Assembly (NCBI GenBank): GCA_963169355.1
Contig: CAUJCR010000001.1
Span: forward strand, 221,563 to 285,562
DNA length: 64,000 bases
From: Bacteroidota bacterium
GTDB lineage: Bacteria; Bacteroidota; Bacteroidia; B-17B0; Aurantibacillaceae
Direction: 5' to 3'
Position 1 is the stretch's first letter, and every line of letters starts with the position of its first letter. The position numbers and the translations under genes are program-made. This document shows, piece by piece, positions 35,251-44,584 of this stretch. The notes beneath the pieces are model-generated. The model worked only from the letters and a program-made list of their open reading frames with translations, ran no database searches and was not told the origin of the DNA.

Positions 35251-36201
35251 ATGATACCAATATTAGAAGTAAGAAATATACACAAACAATACGCTAACCA
35301 TATTGCTTTGCGCGATGTAAGTTTTGAAATAAAACCACAAAGTATATTTGGATTACTAGGACCTAATGGTGCTGGTAAAACCTCATTAATTAGAATCATC
35401 AATCAAATTACAGGACCCGATAGTGGCGAGATTTTATTGAATGGTCATAAACTATCCGTTAATCATATTGATGAAATTGGCTATTTACCCGAAGAGCGAG
35501 GCTTATATAAAAAAATGGCTGTAGGCGAACAAGCCTTATATTTAGCTCAACTCAAAGGCTTAAAAAAAGCAGAAGCTAAAGAAAAATTAAAACATTGGTT
35601 CAAGAAATTTGAAATAGAAGCTTGGTGGGATAAAAAAATTGAAGAACTAAGTAAAGGAATGCAACAAAAAGTGCAATTTATTGTAACCGTATTGCACGAA
35701 CCAAAACTTTTAATTTTAGATGAACCCTTTAGTGGTTTTGACCCCATAAATGCACAATTAATTAAAAAAGAAATTTTAGAATTAAGAGAAAAAGGCTCTA
35801 CCATCATTTTCTCTACACACAACATGGGAAGTGTTGAAGAACTGTGCGATGATATTGCATTAATTAATAAATCCGAAAAAATATTAGACGGCTCAGTAAA
35901 AGATATTCGCAAAAACTACAAATCAAATACTTTTAAAATTTCCTTTAAAGGCAACTTAATTGGTTTTACCAATGCTTTGTGGGCAGGTGCCGAAATACTT
36001 GAAAAATCAAGTGATGAACAAACACACACCCTTGTTGTAAAACTACTCGGACAAAATAAACCCAATGATTTACTTCAAGCTGTATTAAGCCACGCCGAAA
36101 TCATTTCATTTAATGAAATTATTCCGTCTATGAATGACATTTTCATTTCGGTGGTTGAAAACAAAACAACATTAAACACGCAAAGTTCTTTTACTGAATA
36201 A
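35251..36201 (+). CDS. ABC transporter ATP-binding protein, NatA-like
   Basis: Product of 316 residues. Walker A GPNGAGKTS, signature ELSKGMQQKVQF, Walker B LLILDEPFSGFDP and the H-loop STHNMGS are all present. The stretch YLPEERGLYKKMAVGEQ and a C-terminal extension of about 80 residues place it among NatA-type exporters. It is followed 12 nt downstream by its membrane partner, making a complete two-gene transporter. NatAB in Bacillus exports sodium, but similar pairs export other compounds, so the substrate is open. Confidence 0.92.
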   Translation: MIPILEVRNIHKQYANHIALRDVSFEIKPQSIFGLLGPNGAGKTSLIRIINQITGPDSGEILLNGHKLSVNHIDEIGYLPEERGLYKKMAVGEQALYLAQLKGLKKAEAKEKLKHWFKKFEIEAWWDKKIEELSKGMQQKVQFIVTVLHEPKLLILDEPFSGFDPINAQLIKKEILELREKGSTIIFSTHNMGSVEELCDDIALINKSEKILDGSVKDIRKNYKSNTFKISFKGNLIGFTNALWAGAEILEKSSDEQTHTLVVKLLGQNKPNDLLQAVLSHAEIISFNEIIPSMNDIFISVVENKTTLNTQSSFTE

Positions 36202-36213
36202 ATATTTTAACCC

Positions 36214-37557
36214 ATGAACAAATTATTATTAATTATACAACGTGAATATTTTTCGAGAGTTAAGAAAAAATCATTTATCATAATGACGATTCTTGGCCCT
36301 ATTCTTATGGCAGGATTAATGATTGTGCCTGTGTGGTTAGCCATGCGTGATAAAACAGAGCACAATATTTTAGTAATTGATCATAGCGGGCTATTTATTG
36401 ATAAATTACCCAACTCTACCGAAATAAAATTTCATTATAGCGATGAGCCTATACAAAATGCTAAACAAAAATTAAGCGCAGGCAATTTCGACTTAATTAT
36501 GGAAATTAGCAGAGAAGCCATTAATGAATTTAAAACCTCTCCTATTTTATATTACAAAAAACAGCCTGGTTTAAGTACAGAGGAATACATCTCAAATAAT
36601 ATTGAAAACATTTTATTTGATTATCGATTACAAGGAGATAGTATTGATGTAAGTAAAATAAGAAATGCACGCCGCCCTGTAAAACTCTTAACCATTAAGG
36701 TAAGTGAAACAGGGAAAGATGAAAAAACAAATACAGAGATAAATATGGCGATTGGTTTTTTCTGTGCTATTGCTATTTATTTTATGATTTTTTTATACGG
36801 TTCACAAGTGATGCGTGGTGTAATCGAAGAAAAAACCAATCGTATTGTAGAGGTTATTGTTTCGTCTGTAAAACCTTTTCAGTTAATGCTTGGCAAAATA
36901 ATTGGCGTTGCCTTAGTTGGATTAACTCAATTTATCCTTTGGATTGTATTAACTCTAATTATTAGCACTACTGTAAATAGTGTATTATTTAAAGATCAAA
37001 TTGCAGATACCATGAAGCAGAACAGCCAAATGGAGAAAGTGATGAAAGATGACTTAGGAGCAAATGTTCAAAAAATGGAAAAGGTAAATTCTCCAAACGA
37101 AGTCATCGAATTATTTAACAATGTAAATAATTTAAACTTTGCTAAAATAATAGCTTGTTTTGCCTTTTACTTTTTGTTTGGTTATTTATTATATGCCGCA
37201 CTATTTGCTGCTGTTGGTTCAGCTGTGGATAGCGAATCGGACACCCAGCAGTTTATATTACCAATAACTATTCCATTAATTCTAAGTTTTATTATTGCAC
37301 AAAGTGTTGTGGCTGATCCTGATAGCACCATGGCACAATTCTTTTCTATTTTCCCACTTACCTCGCCTATTGTGATGATGGTTCGTTTACCGTTTGATTT
37401 ACCAATTTGGGAACTGGCTTTGTCTATGATTTTCCTCGTTTTAGGCTTTTTATTTTTTACATGGTTGGCTGGCAAAATTTACCGTACAGGTATTTTAATG
37501 TACGGTAAAAAAGTAACTTGGAAAGAGCTTGGAAAATGGATATTTTATAAAAGCTAA
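36214..37557 (+). CDS. ABC transporter permease, NatB/ABC-2 type
   Basis: Product of 447 residues. One N-terminal membrane helix (FIIMTILGPILMAGLMIVPVWLA), an extracytoplasmic domain of about 140 residues, then a cluster of five helices in the C-terminal part with the family stretch VMRGVIEEKTNRIVEVIVSSVKPFQLMLGKI. A charged Met/Lys-rich insert separates the second and third of these helices. It pairs with the ATPase 12 nt upstream. Substrate not determinable from sequence. Confidence 0.9.
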   Translation: MNKLLLIIQREYFSRVKKKSFIIMTILGPILMAGLMIVPVWLAMRDKTEHNILVIDHSGLFIDKLPNSTEIKFHYSDEPIQNAKQKLSAGNFDLIMEISREAINEFKTSPILYYKKQPGLSTEEYISNNIENILFDYRLQGDSIDVSKIRNARRPVKLLTIKVSETGKDEKTNTEINMAIGFFCAIAIYFMIFLYGSQVMRGVIEEKTNRIVEVIVSSVKPFQLMLGKIIGVALVGLTQFILWIVLTLIISTTVNSVLFKDQIADTMKQNSQMEKVMKDDLGANVQKMEKVNSPNEVIELFNNVNNLNFAKIIACFAFYFLFGYLLYAALFAAVGSAVDSESDTQQFILPITIPLILSFIIAQSVVADPDSTMAQFFSIFPLTSPIVMMVRLPFDLPIWELALSMIFLVLGFLFFTWLAGKIYRTGILMYGKKVTWKELGKWIFYKS

Positions 37558-37568
37558 AAGAGAAGCTA

Positions 37569-37853
37569 CTACTTATTAGGCTTAATCCCTAATTTTTTCA
37601 TGTTTTTCTTATTCTGCTTTTTATATTCCTTTCTCATTTTCTTAATGGCCTTTTTATCTTCTCTTGCATTAACCGCGCTTGGTTTATCTTTCTTTTTCTT
37701 ATCTAAATAAGGATTATAAGCCTCTCTGTTCTTTTTCCGATGAGCCGATTTTCGCCACATCTTTTTCCGTTCTTTCGATTCCGAAAATTGAGCTTTCAAT
37801 GGTGTAGAATAAATCCACGTAATTAAAAAACAGATGTAAAAAAACTTATTCAT
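37569..37853 (-). CDS. Small basic exported protein, unknown function
   Basis: From the ATG at 37853 the product has 94 residues: a signal peptide (KFFYICFLITWIYSTPLKA) followed by a very basic tail with runs of Lys and Arg (KKKKDKPS, KKMRKEYKKQNKKNMKKLG). A GTG further upstream would add 14 residues and is less likely. Short basic proteins of this kind occur across the phylum. No domain. Convergent with the NatB-like gene. Confidence 0.6.
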   Translation of the reverse strand: MNKFFYICFLITWIYSTPLKAQFSESKERKKMWRKSAHRKKNREAYNPYLDKKKKDKPSAVNAREDKKAIKKMRKEYKKQNKKNMKKLGIKPNK

Positions 37854-37908
37854 ATCCCAAAATAACGCTATTTTTTCAAAAAAGTAACACACCACATAAA
37901 ATAGTTTA

Positions 37909-37923
37909 CTAACATAATGTTAG
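37909..37923. promoter_or_regulatory. Short palindrome upstream of bioB
   Basis: CTAACAT-A-ATGTTAG, a perfect 7-bp inverted repeat, 41 bp before the -33 element of bioB. It could be an operator for biotin-dependent control, but it does not match the operator types I know. Confidence 0.3.
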
Positions 37924-37963
37924 ACTTTATCTACGATTATATCGACATATTTCACACCCAAGG

Positions 37964-37995
37964 TTTGGCTGTTTGTTGCTTTTATCTTAAATTTG
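37964..37995 (+). promoter_or_regulatory. bioB promoter
   Basis: TTTG (37964-37967), a 20-nt spacer and TAAATTTG (37988-37995), exact consensus, with a 22-nt leader. Confidence 0.75.
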
Positions 37996-38017
37996 TTTAA
38001 TCTCATAGCACACAACA

Positions 38018-38998
38018 ATGAATTTTAAAGACTGGACAAAAGAAGAAATTATGGAGGTGTACAATACACCTTTAATGGAATTAGTATATAAAGCTGCCGA
38101 AGTTCACAAACAACACCACACCGTTGGCGAAGTTCAAGTGAGCTCTTTAGTTTCTATTAAAACTGGAGGATGTGTTGAAGATTGTGCGTATTGCCCTCAA
38201 GCCGCTAGATACCATACTGATGTTAAAGTTCATAAATTAATGAGTGTACCAGAAGTAGATTCTTTAGCAGAAAATGCCAAACAAGGTGGTGCAAGTAGAG
38301 TGTGCCTTGGTGCTGCGTGGCGCGAGGTGCGTGATAATAGAGATTTTGATACGGTATTAGATATGGTTAAAACGATTAACCAAAAAGGCATGGAAGTGTG
38401 TGCTACCTTGGGTATGATTACCGAAGATCAAGCAAAAAGACTGGCTGAAGCAGGCTTATATGCTTATAACCATAACTTAGATACAAGCGAGGAAAACTAT
38501 GGTAATATTATTACTACTCGTACCTACGATGATCGCTTAAATACTATTCATCATGCTCGTAAAGCTGGTTTAACGGTGTGTTCGGGTGGAATTATTGGTA
38601 TGGGAGAAAAGGTAGAAGATAGGGTTGGCATGTTATATACATTAAGCCTTTTACGTCCTTATCCAGAATCTGTTCCTATTAATGCCTTAGTAGCTGTAGA
38701 AGGAACACCATTAGAAGAACAACCGCCGGTGCCTATTTGGGATATGGTACGTATGATTGCAACTACACGCATTGTAATGCCTAAAACAGCCGTGAGATTA
38801 TCAGCAGGACGCTTAAATATGAGTATGGAAGGTCAAGCGCTTTGTTTTATGGCGGGAGCAAACTCTATTTTTGCTGGTGAAAAATTATTAACTACGCCAA
38901 ATCCTTTGTATAATCAAGATATGGAAATGTTTAAAATATTAGGTTTATCGCCTAAAAAAGCATTTTCTGGAGAGGTATTTAATAAAGAGTTAGCCTAA
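38018..38998 (+). CDS. bioB: Biotin synthase
   Basis: Radical-SAM enzyme of 326 residues that inserts sulfur into dethiobiotin. The radical-SAM cysteines C52, C56 and C59 are in [10 protein letters not shown]; the remaining cysteines for the auxiliary cluster are in [15 protein letters not shown] and VCSGGI. The arginine in [10 protein letters not shown] completes the cluster-2 site. Length is normal. bioF follows after 50 nt, so a bioBF operon is likely; bioD lies 8 kb away on the other strand. Confidence 0.97.
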   Translation: MNFKDWTKEEIMEVYNTPLMELVYKAAEVHKQHHTVGEVQVSSLVSIKTGGCVEDCAYCPQAARYHTDVKVHKLMSVPEVDSLAENAKQGGASRVCLGAAWREVRDNRDFDTVLDMVKTINQKGMEVCATLGMITEDQAKRLAEAGLYAYNHNLDTSEENYGNIITTRTYDDRLNTIHHARKAGLTVCSGGIIGMGEKVEDRVGMLYTLSLLRPYPESVPINALVAVEGTPLEEQPPVPIWDMVRMIATTRIVMPKTAVRLSAGRLNMSMEGQALCFMAGANSIFAGEKLLTTPNPLYNQDMEMFKILGLSPKKAFSGEVFNKELA

Positions 38999-39048
38999 TA
39001 AGGCAATTCACTTTATGGACTTATTATGCACTTTAAAGTTTAAAGAAG

Positions 39049-40164
39049 ATGGCTTCATTTCCAGAAAAATTGCTTAATAAATTACATGAAGTAAAATCTC
39101 AAAACAAATTTAGAACACTCAAAACAGTTTACCCTACTATTGATTTTTCAAGTAACGATTATTTAGGATTTTCAAGTAGTGGTGTACTACAACAACATGT
39201 AGCCTCCTTCACACCAAGTGTAAATTCAGGTTCTACTGGTTCTAGGTTAATAAGCGGAAACTCGGTATTATTTAATGACACTGAACACGATATTGCTCAA
39301 TTTCATCATGCTGAATCTGCTCTTATTTTTAATTCCGGCTTTGATGCTAATTTGGGCTTATTATCATCAGTGCCTCAAAAAGGAGATTTAATTTTAAGTG
39401 ATGAGTTAATTCACGCCTCGCTAATTGATGGTATCCGATTAAGCTATGCTACGCATTATAAATTTAGTCATAACAACATTTCACAACTTAAAGATTTATT
39501 AGAAAGACATCATTCCTCATTTAACGAAATTTACATTGTAGTTGAAAGTGTTTACTCGATGGATGGAGATAGCGCGCCTCTTCGTGAAATTATTGCATTA
39601 TCCAACCACTACCATTTTCACTTAATTGTTGATGAGGCTCACGCTATTGGTATTTTTGGAGAGCAAGGTCGTGGCCTTTGTAATGAATTGAATATAGAAG
39701 ATAAATGTTTCGCCCGAATTTATACTTACGGGAAAGCTATGGGTTGCCATGGTGCTGCTATTGTTGGTAGCAAACAACTAAAAGATTATCTCATCAACTT
39801 TTCTCGTTCATTTATATACACCACCGCTCTCCCCGAACATAGTGTTGTAAGTATTAAAAAGGCTTATGAGTTATTAATAAATAGTAAAGAGATTTCTCGT
39901 TTAAAAGAGTTAATATCATACTTTAATAGTCAAACACAAGCCGATAATAGCTTTATAAAAAGCAATAGCGCTATTCACTGCAAAGTAGTACCAGGTAATA
40001 CTCAAGTCAGTGAATTAGAACAAAAACTAAGTGCTTCAAACTTTTTTGTAAAATCTATTAAAAGCCCAACCGTTAAGGAAAACCAAGAACGTTTACGAAT
40101 TTGTTTGCACTCATTCAATACCTTTGAAGAAATCAACCAATTACTTCAATTAATTGCATCCTAA
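39049..40164 (+). CDS. bioF: 8-amino-7-oxononanoate synthase
   Basis: PLP-dependent alpha-oxoamine synthase, 371 residues, condensing pimeloyl thioester with alanine in biotin synthesis. The PLP lysine is K229 (TYGKAMG); D195 and H198 are in VDEAHAIG, and NSGSTGSRLISG is the family signature. It groups by position with bioB immediately upstream. A second, longer member of the same superfamily is encoded at 44585 (see there). The gene ends at a bidirectional terminator. Confidence 0.93.
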   Translation: MASFPEKLLNKLHEVKSQNKFRTLKTVYPTIDFSSNDYLGFSSSGVLQQHVASFTPSVNSGSTGSRLISGNSVLFNDTEHDIAQFHHAESALIFNSGFDANLGLLSSVPQKGDLILSDELIHASLIDGIRLSYATHYKFSHNNISQLKDLLERHHSSFNEIYIVVESVYSMDGDSAPLREIIALSNHYHFHLIVDEAHAIGIFGEQGRGLCNELNIEDKCFARIYTYGKAMGCHGAAIVGSKQLKDYLINFSRSFIYTTALPEHSVVSIKKAYELLINSKEISRLKELISYFNSQTQADNSFIKSNSAIHCKVVPGNTQVSELEQKLSASNFFVKSIKSPTVKENQERLRICLHSFNTFEEINQLLQLIAS

Positions 40165-40177
40165 TTTTTTTCACAAA

Positions 40178-40209
40178 AAAAGAGGCTATTTCATAAAATA
40201 GCCTCTTTT
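40178..40209. terminator. Bidirectional terminator between bioF and the T9SS protease
   Basis: AAAAGAGGCTATTT pairs with AAATAGCCTCTTTT around a 4-nt loop, with A-runs and T-runs on both sides. The core AGAGGCT also occurs in the terminator at 15928. Confidence 0.9.
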
Positions 40210-40228
40210 AACAGAATGTTATAAAATG

Positions 40229-43021
40229 TTAGTGAATAACAATTTTCTTCACCACTTTATCATTTCCAATTGAAATAGACACGAAATAAATACCTGAAGT
40301 TAATTTTTCAGAAGCATTTACTTGATATTTTGTATTTACACCTGCATTTGTATTTACTTGAGTTTGCTCTACTACTCTACCAGTAACATCAAATACGGCA
40401 ATATTTGCTTTGGTATTATTAGGTGTTGTAAAATCAACAGTAGCAATACCGTTAGTTGGGTTTGGATAAATTAATAAATTAATATTATTCTCAAATTCTT
40501 TAACACCAACTGTTCCAGTAATATTAATATTATCTATATATAGATTTTGAGATTGTCCGTTTGCTACATCATTTTTAAACCAAAAACGTAGTTTCACATC
40601 TCTTTTATTTGCTATCATATTGGTACCAACAGTTGGAATTACAGCTGTTGTCCAAGTTGATGTACCAGGCCAAGGGATGTAAGGTGCATTCACAGTGCCA
40701 CCAGTAGCAGCTACCATCGTATTTGCTGATGGAGAACCAGGAATTGTTGACCATGTACCACCACAATCTAAACTATACTGTAATTTAAACGTATCTTGAG
40801 TTACACCTGTTTTTCTTGCAAAAGTATAATCAAATGATAATCCGATATTTGTAGTATTAGAGAAATCAAAAGAAGGTAATTCAATCATATCTACTTGACC
40901 ATCAAAATATCCAGACATATTAGCATTTGGTAAGATGATTGAATGATTAGAAGAACCAGCACCATAATTTGCCATTCCCCAAGTAGGAGACATTGGATCT
41001 GGATTTGTTGGAACATACCAATCAGTTGGCCACCATTGACCAGATTCAAAATCCTCAACAAAAGGTAAACTTCTACTTGGTGCATTCCAATTAATAGTTA
41101 CAGTGCTTATAGTTTTAGTTGAAGCACCTTGTGCATTTGTAGCTGTTAATGAAACAGAATAAGTTCCAGGATTAGAATAAGTAACTGTAGGTACAGATGC
41201 TGTAGAAGTTGAAGGGTTACCTCCTTCAAATTCCCAACTTAAAGTAATCCCAGTTCCGTTATACGAAGTATTGGTATATTTAATACTTTGTCCTGCACAA
41301 GTTGAAATTTTATTATAACTAAAATCGGCAACTGGAGCGCAAGGTGAGGCGCTTACTGGATTACCATTTGCATCTACAATTCCTGTAAATTGTAAATTAG
41401 CTAAACTAACTAAATTATCTCTTCCTGCAGCACCTAGTTCAATTGTACCTCTCATTTTATCTTTTTGTCCTTTGGTAAAATTCCTAGGACAAGAAGAGTA
41501 ATCCATGATATTCTCTAAATTCGGTCTTACAGTATCACATGTCGCCATGATATGATTTGTTGATGTTGTAGGTGTTGGTGTGGTTCCAATACTTAAATTG
41601 TAATCTTCTATCTCACCACTTGTAATCGATGCATTCGCATTTGGAATTGCCGCATTACTTGTCATGACACGCATTCTATATATTGCATAAGCGCTAGAAG
41701 GTATTGAATAGGATGCTGTATAAGTTTGAACCCCTTGTAAAGGTGTGGTAACTTGTAAAATCGTTTCTCCAGCGTCAATAAAATCACCATCTCTATTTAA
41801 ATCTATATATGCTGCAACATAATTATCTTGATTAAATGCAGCAGAACTTGTTACGGATAAAGTAACTGTATTTCCAGCATTAAAATCCATTCCATAAACT
41901 TCAGAATAATTAGCATAAGAGCCCTTAGTTCCAGAAGCCACCTTAATTGATGTATCTAATTTAGGTGTTACAGTTGTACTAATCATTGTAAATAAATTGC
42001 GAATTATTTGTGCTGAATCAGAATTTAAATTTGATGTACTTTTTAAACATCCTTTCTTCATGTTCGTAATAATAGCGCTTTGGTTTGAACCACTAAAGTT
42101 ACCAAAACTCACTTGAAGAATATCTGCGCTATCTAAAGGATTTGCCACAGCTGCAGGTGCAGAATAAGTTCCTGCCTTTGGACAAGTACTAAAGAATCCA
42201 GTAGTTGGAGGTGTATCGCTAATACCATCATCTCCACACTCAAATCCTGGGTTGTTAGTATCTCCAAATACGTGACTTAATCCAAGCCAATGGCCAATTT
42301 CATGACTTAATGAACGTGCATTTAGACCGTTCAAGAAATCATTTCTATATACAATAGCATCGGCTGCGGGAACTGGTGCTGTTCCTGGCTTATATGTATA
42401 ACCAACGATAATTCCTCCACCTACAACCGAACCAGAAGGAACAATATTTTTAACGATATAAATGTTTAAGTATTTGTTTGGGTTCCAACTAGTAGGAGCG
42501 TTGGTGCTGTATTGGAACGCTAATAAGTTTGTTTGAGACCAATTAGAGTTTACGTCATTATGGCGAATAATCCCATTTGTACAGTTACCCATCGGATCTT
42601 TTTGAGCTAATACAAATTGAATATTAATGTTTTTATACAAGCTGTCAAAACGAGGATCGATAGAAACTGTATCAGATCCCAAACGAGCAAAATCTTTATT
42701 AACTTGTGCTAAAGCATTTATACAGTATGAATCTGGAATATTCTCTCCCACTCCCACAGCTTCTCCATTATGTAAAATGTGAAAAACAACAGGAATAGTA
42801 TATGTTGCCTCTGCCGAACTTGTTTTTGCCGACGCCATATTTTGAAGATAAGCTTCAAAATCAGAATTTATTTTTTGTTCAGCCGCATTAACTTGGGCTG
42901 CGTAGCCAGGTAAATTTTTTAAGAAATACTCTTTAGCCTCCGTTGTTCCACAAGGAATAACATTTTGAGCTGAAACTGCTAATGATAAAAATACCGTAGC
43001 ACTAAGTAATAATTTTTTCAT
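40229..43021 (-). CDS. T9SS-secreted M43-type metalloprotease with GEVED and PKD domains
   Basis: Product of 930 residues. Signal peptide (1-18), propeptide, then a pappalysin-like catalytic domain with HEIGHWLGLSH (H240, E241, H244, third ligand H250). A GEVED domain (about 385-478, IDLNRDGDFIDAGE and SGEIEDYNL) follows before the Met-turn ENIMDYSSC (M526), so the catalytic fold appears interrupted. Next come a PKD domain (about 564-645, LSWEFEGGNPSTST), a jelly-roll adhesin-like domain (650-840) and a type A sorting domain (855-930, LLIYPNPTNG...GIYFVSI) that directs secretion by T9SS and anchoring. Likely a secreted or cell-surface protease. Monocistronic. Confidence 0.93.
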   Translation of the reverse strand: MKKLLLSATVFLSLAVSAQNVIPCGTTEAKEYFLKNLPGYAAQVNAAEQKINSDFEAYLQNMASAKTSSAEATYTIPVVFHILHNGEAVGVGENIPDSYCINALAQVNKDFARLGSDTVSIDPRFDSLYKNINIQFVLAQKDPMGNCTNGIIRHNDVNSNWSQTNLLAFQYSTNAPTSWNPNKYLNIYIVKNIVPSGSVVGGGIIVGYTYKPGTAPVPAADAIVYRNDFLNGLNARSLSHEIGHWLGLSHVFGDTNNPGFECGDDGISDTPPTTGFFSTCPKAGTYSAPAAVANPLDSADILQVSFGNFSGSNQSAIITNMKKGCLKSTSNLNSDSAQIIRNLFTMISTTVTPKLDTSIKVASGTKGSYANYSEVYGMDFNAGNTVTLSVTSSAAFNQDNYVAAYIDLNRDGDFIDAGETILQVTTPLQGVQTYTASYSIPSSAYAIYRMRVMTSNAAIPNANASITSGEIEDYNLSIGTTPTPTTSTNHIMATCDTVRPNLENIMDYSSCPRNFTKGQKDKMRGTIELGAAGRDNLVSLANLQFTGIVDANGNPVSASPCAPVADFSYNKISTCAGQSIKYTNTSYNGTGITLSWEFEGGNPSTSTASVPTVTYSNPGTYSVSLTATNAQGASTKTISTVTINWNAPSRSLPFVEDFESGQWWPTDWYVPTNPDPMSPTWGMANYGAGSSNHSIILPNANMSGYFDGQVDMIELPSFDFSNTTNIGLSFDYTFARKTGVTQDTFKLQYSLDCGGTWSTIPGSPSANTMVAATGGTVNAPYIPWPGTSTWTTAVIPTVGTNMIANKRDVKLRFWFKNDVANGQSQNLYIDNINITGTVGVKEFENNINLLIYPNPTNGIATVDFTTPNNTKANIAVFDVTGRVVEQTQVNTNAGVNTKYQVNASEKLTSGIYFVSISIGNDKVVKKIVIH

Positions 43022-43073
43022 ACTGTTTACTATATGTTTTATGTGTTAAATAAATGGGGATTTATTCAATTCA

Positions 43074-43105
43074 CAATATTAACGATTAATTTGGATTAAT
43101 ACAAA
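43074..43105 (-). promoter_or_regulatory. Promoter of the T9SS protease gene
   Basis: On the minus strand TTTG (43102-43105), a 20-nt spacer and TAATATTG (43074-43081; one mismatch to TAnnTTTG). Confidence 0.45.
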
Positions 43106-43168
43106 ATAATGTTAAAAAATAGCAAATATCAAAATTGTTAAAATTTATCGATTTGATAATCAAATAGT

Positions 43169-43903
43169 TTACTTAATTTCTTTCCATTCAACTATATCTC
43201 TAATAACCACCGAGGCGCAAGTTAAGCCAAATGCAGCAGGAATATACGAACTTGTTCCATAAGCTGATTTCTTAAAATTACTACCATCCGTTCTCATTAT
43301 TGAATCTTTATTGGGTAATTCGGTTGAAAATACAGCTTTAAACCCTTTATAAATACCTACATATCTTAATCTTTTTCTTAAATAATAAGCCATAGGGCAA
43401 ATATATGTTTTAGAAATATCGACTACTTGTAGTTTTGTTGGATCCATCTTGCCTCCTGCTCCCATCGAAGATACGATGCGATGCCCCATTTCTTTGGCGG
43501 TTTTGATAAGATGTATTTTTGGTGTAATGCTATCAATAGCATCTACCACATAATCAAATTTTTGTTGTAACAACAAAATCATTTTTTCTGGATCTTGAAA
43601 CTCTGAGATAACATGCAATTTTACTGAGGGGTTAATTTGTAGTAATCGTTCTTCCATCAATTTCGCTTTGCTCATGCCATGCGTTGTAGCTAGGGCTTGT
43701 AATTGCCTGTTTCTATTTGTTGGGTCAACAACATCGCCATCTACTATGGTCATTTCTCCAATACCCGATCTACACAATGCCTCAGCAGCATAGGAGCCAA
43801 CACCGCCTAATCCTACAACTAATATATGCGATTTTTGTAACTTATCTATTCCTTGTTCGCCCACTAAAAGTTGAGAGCGTTGCATCCAATGTTTATCTTC
43901 CAT
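43169..43903 (-). CDS. tcdA: tRNA threonylcarbamoyladenosine dehydratase (TcdA/CsdL-like)
   Basis: E1-like ATP-dependent enzyme of 244 residues that cyclises the t6A modification at tRNA position 37. Nucleotide-binding loop VVGLGGVGSYAAEAL, the DGDVVDPTNRNRQ segment with the adenylating residues, and FDYVVDAIDSI are typical. YGTSSYIPAAFGLTCAS marks the C-terminal end. It overlaps the TatD-like gene by 11 bp and is therefore probably translated with it. ThiF and MoeB are related alternatives, but lack of a zinc CxxC pair and the neighbour-free setting favour TcdA. Confidence 0.9.
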   Translation of the reverse strand: MEDKHWMQRSQLLVGEQGIDKLQKSHILVVGLGGVGSYAAEALCRSGIGEMTIVDGDVVDPTNRNRQLQALATTHGMSKAKLMEERLLQINPSVKLHVISEFQDPEKMILLLQQKFDYVVDAIDSITPKIHLIKTAKEMGHRIVSSMGAGGKMDPTKLQVVDISKTYICPMAYYLRKRLRYVGIYKGFKAVFSTELPNKDSIMRTDGSNFKKSAYGTSSYIPAAFGLTCASVVIRDIVEWKEIK

Positions 43904-44555
43904 ACTCTTTAAATAAAGCAGTGAAATTATTAAAAAATTTATGTTTTACTTCTTCTTCTGTCATTTTAAAATACACACTAGCTAATTGATATACCTCAGC
44001 AATAGTCAGTTGAGGCGCATCATCCGTTTCTAAAAATAGTTGTTTAGAAAAATGTAGTTCTTCTTGGGTATTATCTTTAAATGCTTTGTCGAAAAAACGA
44101 TTTGATAGAGATACATAAAAGCCTAGCTTGACAAGCTGTTGTGCTAAAGCTACATGTTTTTGAAAGCCATGAATAATGCAAGGTACTTGATGAAGATAAG
44201 GTTTGCATATTTCTATTAATTCATCGTAAGCCCTTACACAATGAATTATTAAAGGTTTTTGAAGTTTGACTGCTAATTGTAATTGATATTCAAAAATAAG
44301 TTTTTGTTGCTCTAATTCAATAACTAGATTTTTATCTAACCCACATTCTCCTATAGCCAAGCAATTGTTATTACTTAGCAAATTTTCGAATTCGGTTTTG
44401 TTAACTATTTTATTAGCATCCCAAGGGTGAATGCCAATAGAAAAATAAGATGTAGTGTGATATGATGTGTCAAAACCAAAGCGATTATTAAACAAAAACA
44501 CACCATCGTTTTGTGAAAGATGGTGTGTATGTATATTAATGTAAGGAATCATCAT
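43893..44555 (-). CDS. TatD-family hydrolase
   Basis: Metal-dependent amidohydrolase-fold enzyme; with the ATG at 44555 it has 220 residues (a second ATG follows immediately; the TTG at 44579 is less likely). Metal ligands are in INIHTHH, IGECGLDK (Glu), IIHCVR and CIIHGFQK (His) and LFLETDDAPQ (Asp). TatD proteins are 3'-exonucleases or deacylases. It is short compared with the 260 residues of E. coli TatD and matches the compact form of this phylum. Lies between the alpha-oxoamine synthase (6-30 nt) and tcdA (11-bp overlap). Confidence 0.9.
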   Translation of the reverse strand: MMIPYINIHTHHLSQNDGVFLFNNRFGFDTSYHTTSYFSIGIHPWDANKIVNKTEFENLLSNNNCLAIGECGLDKNLVIELEQQKLIFEYQLQLAVKLQKPLIIHCVRAYDELIEICKPYLHQVPCIIHGFQKHVALAQQLVKLGFYVSLSNRFFDKAFKDNTQEELHFSKQLFLETDDAPQLTIAEVYQLASVYFKMTEEEVKHKFFNNFTALFKEYGR

Positions 44556-44584
44556 TTGTAGCCTACTATGGCAATACAAACTAA

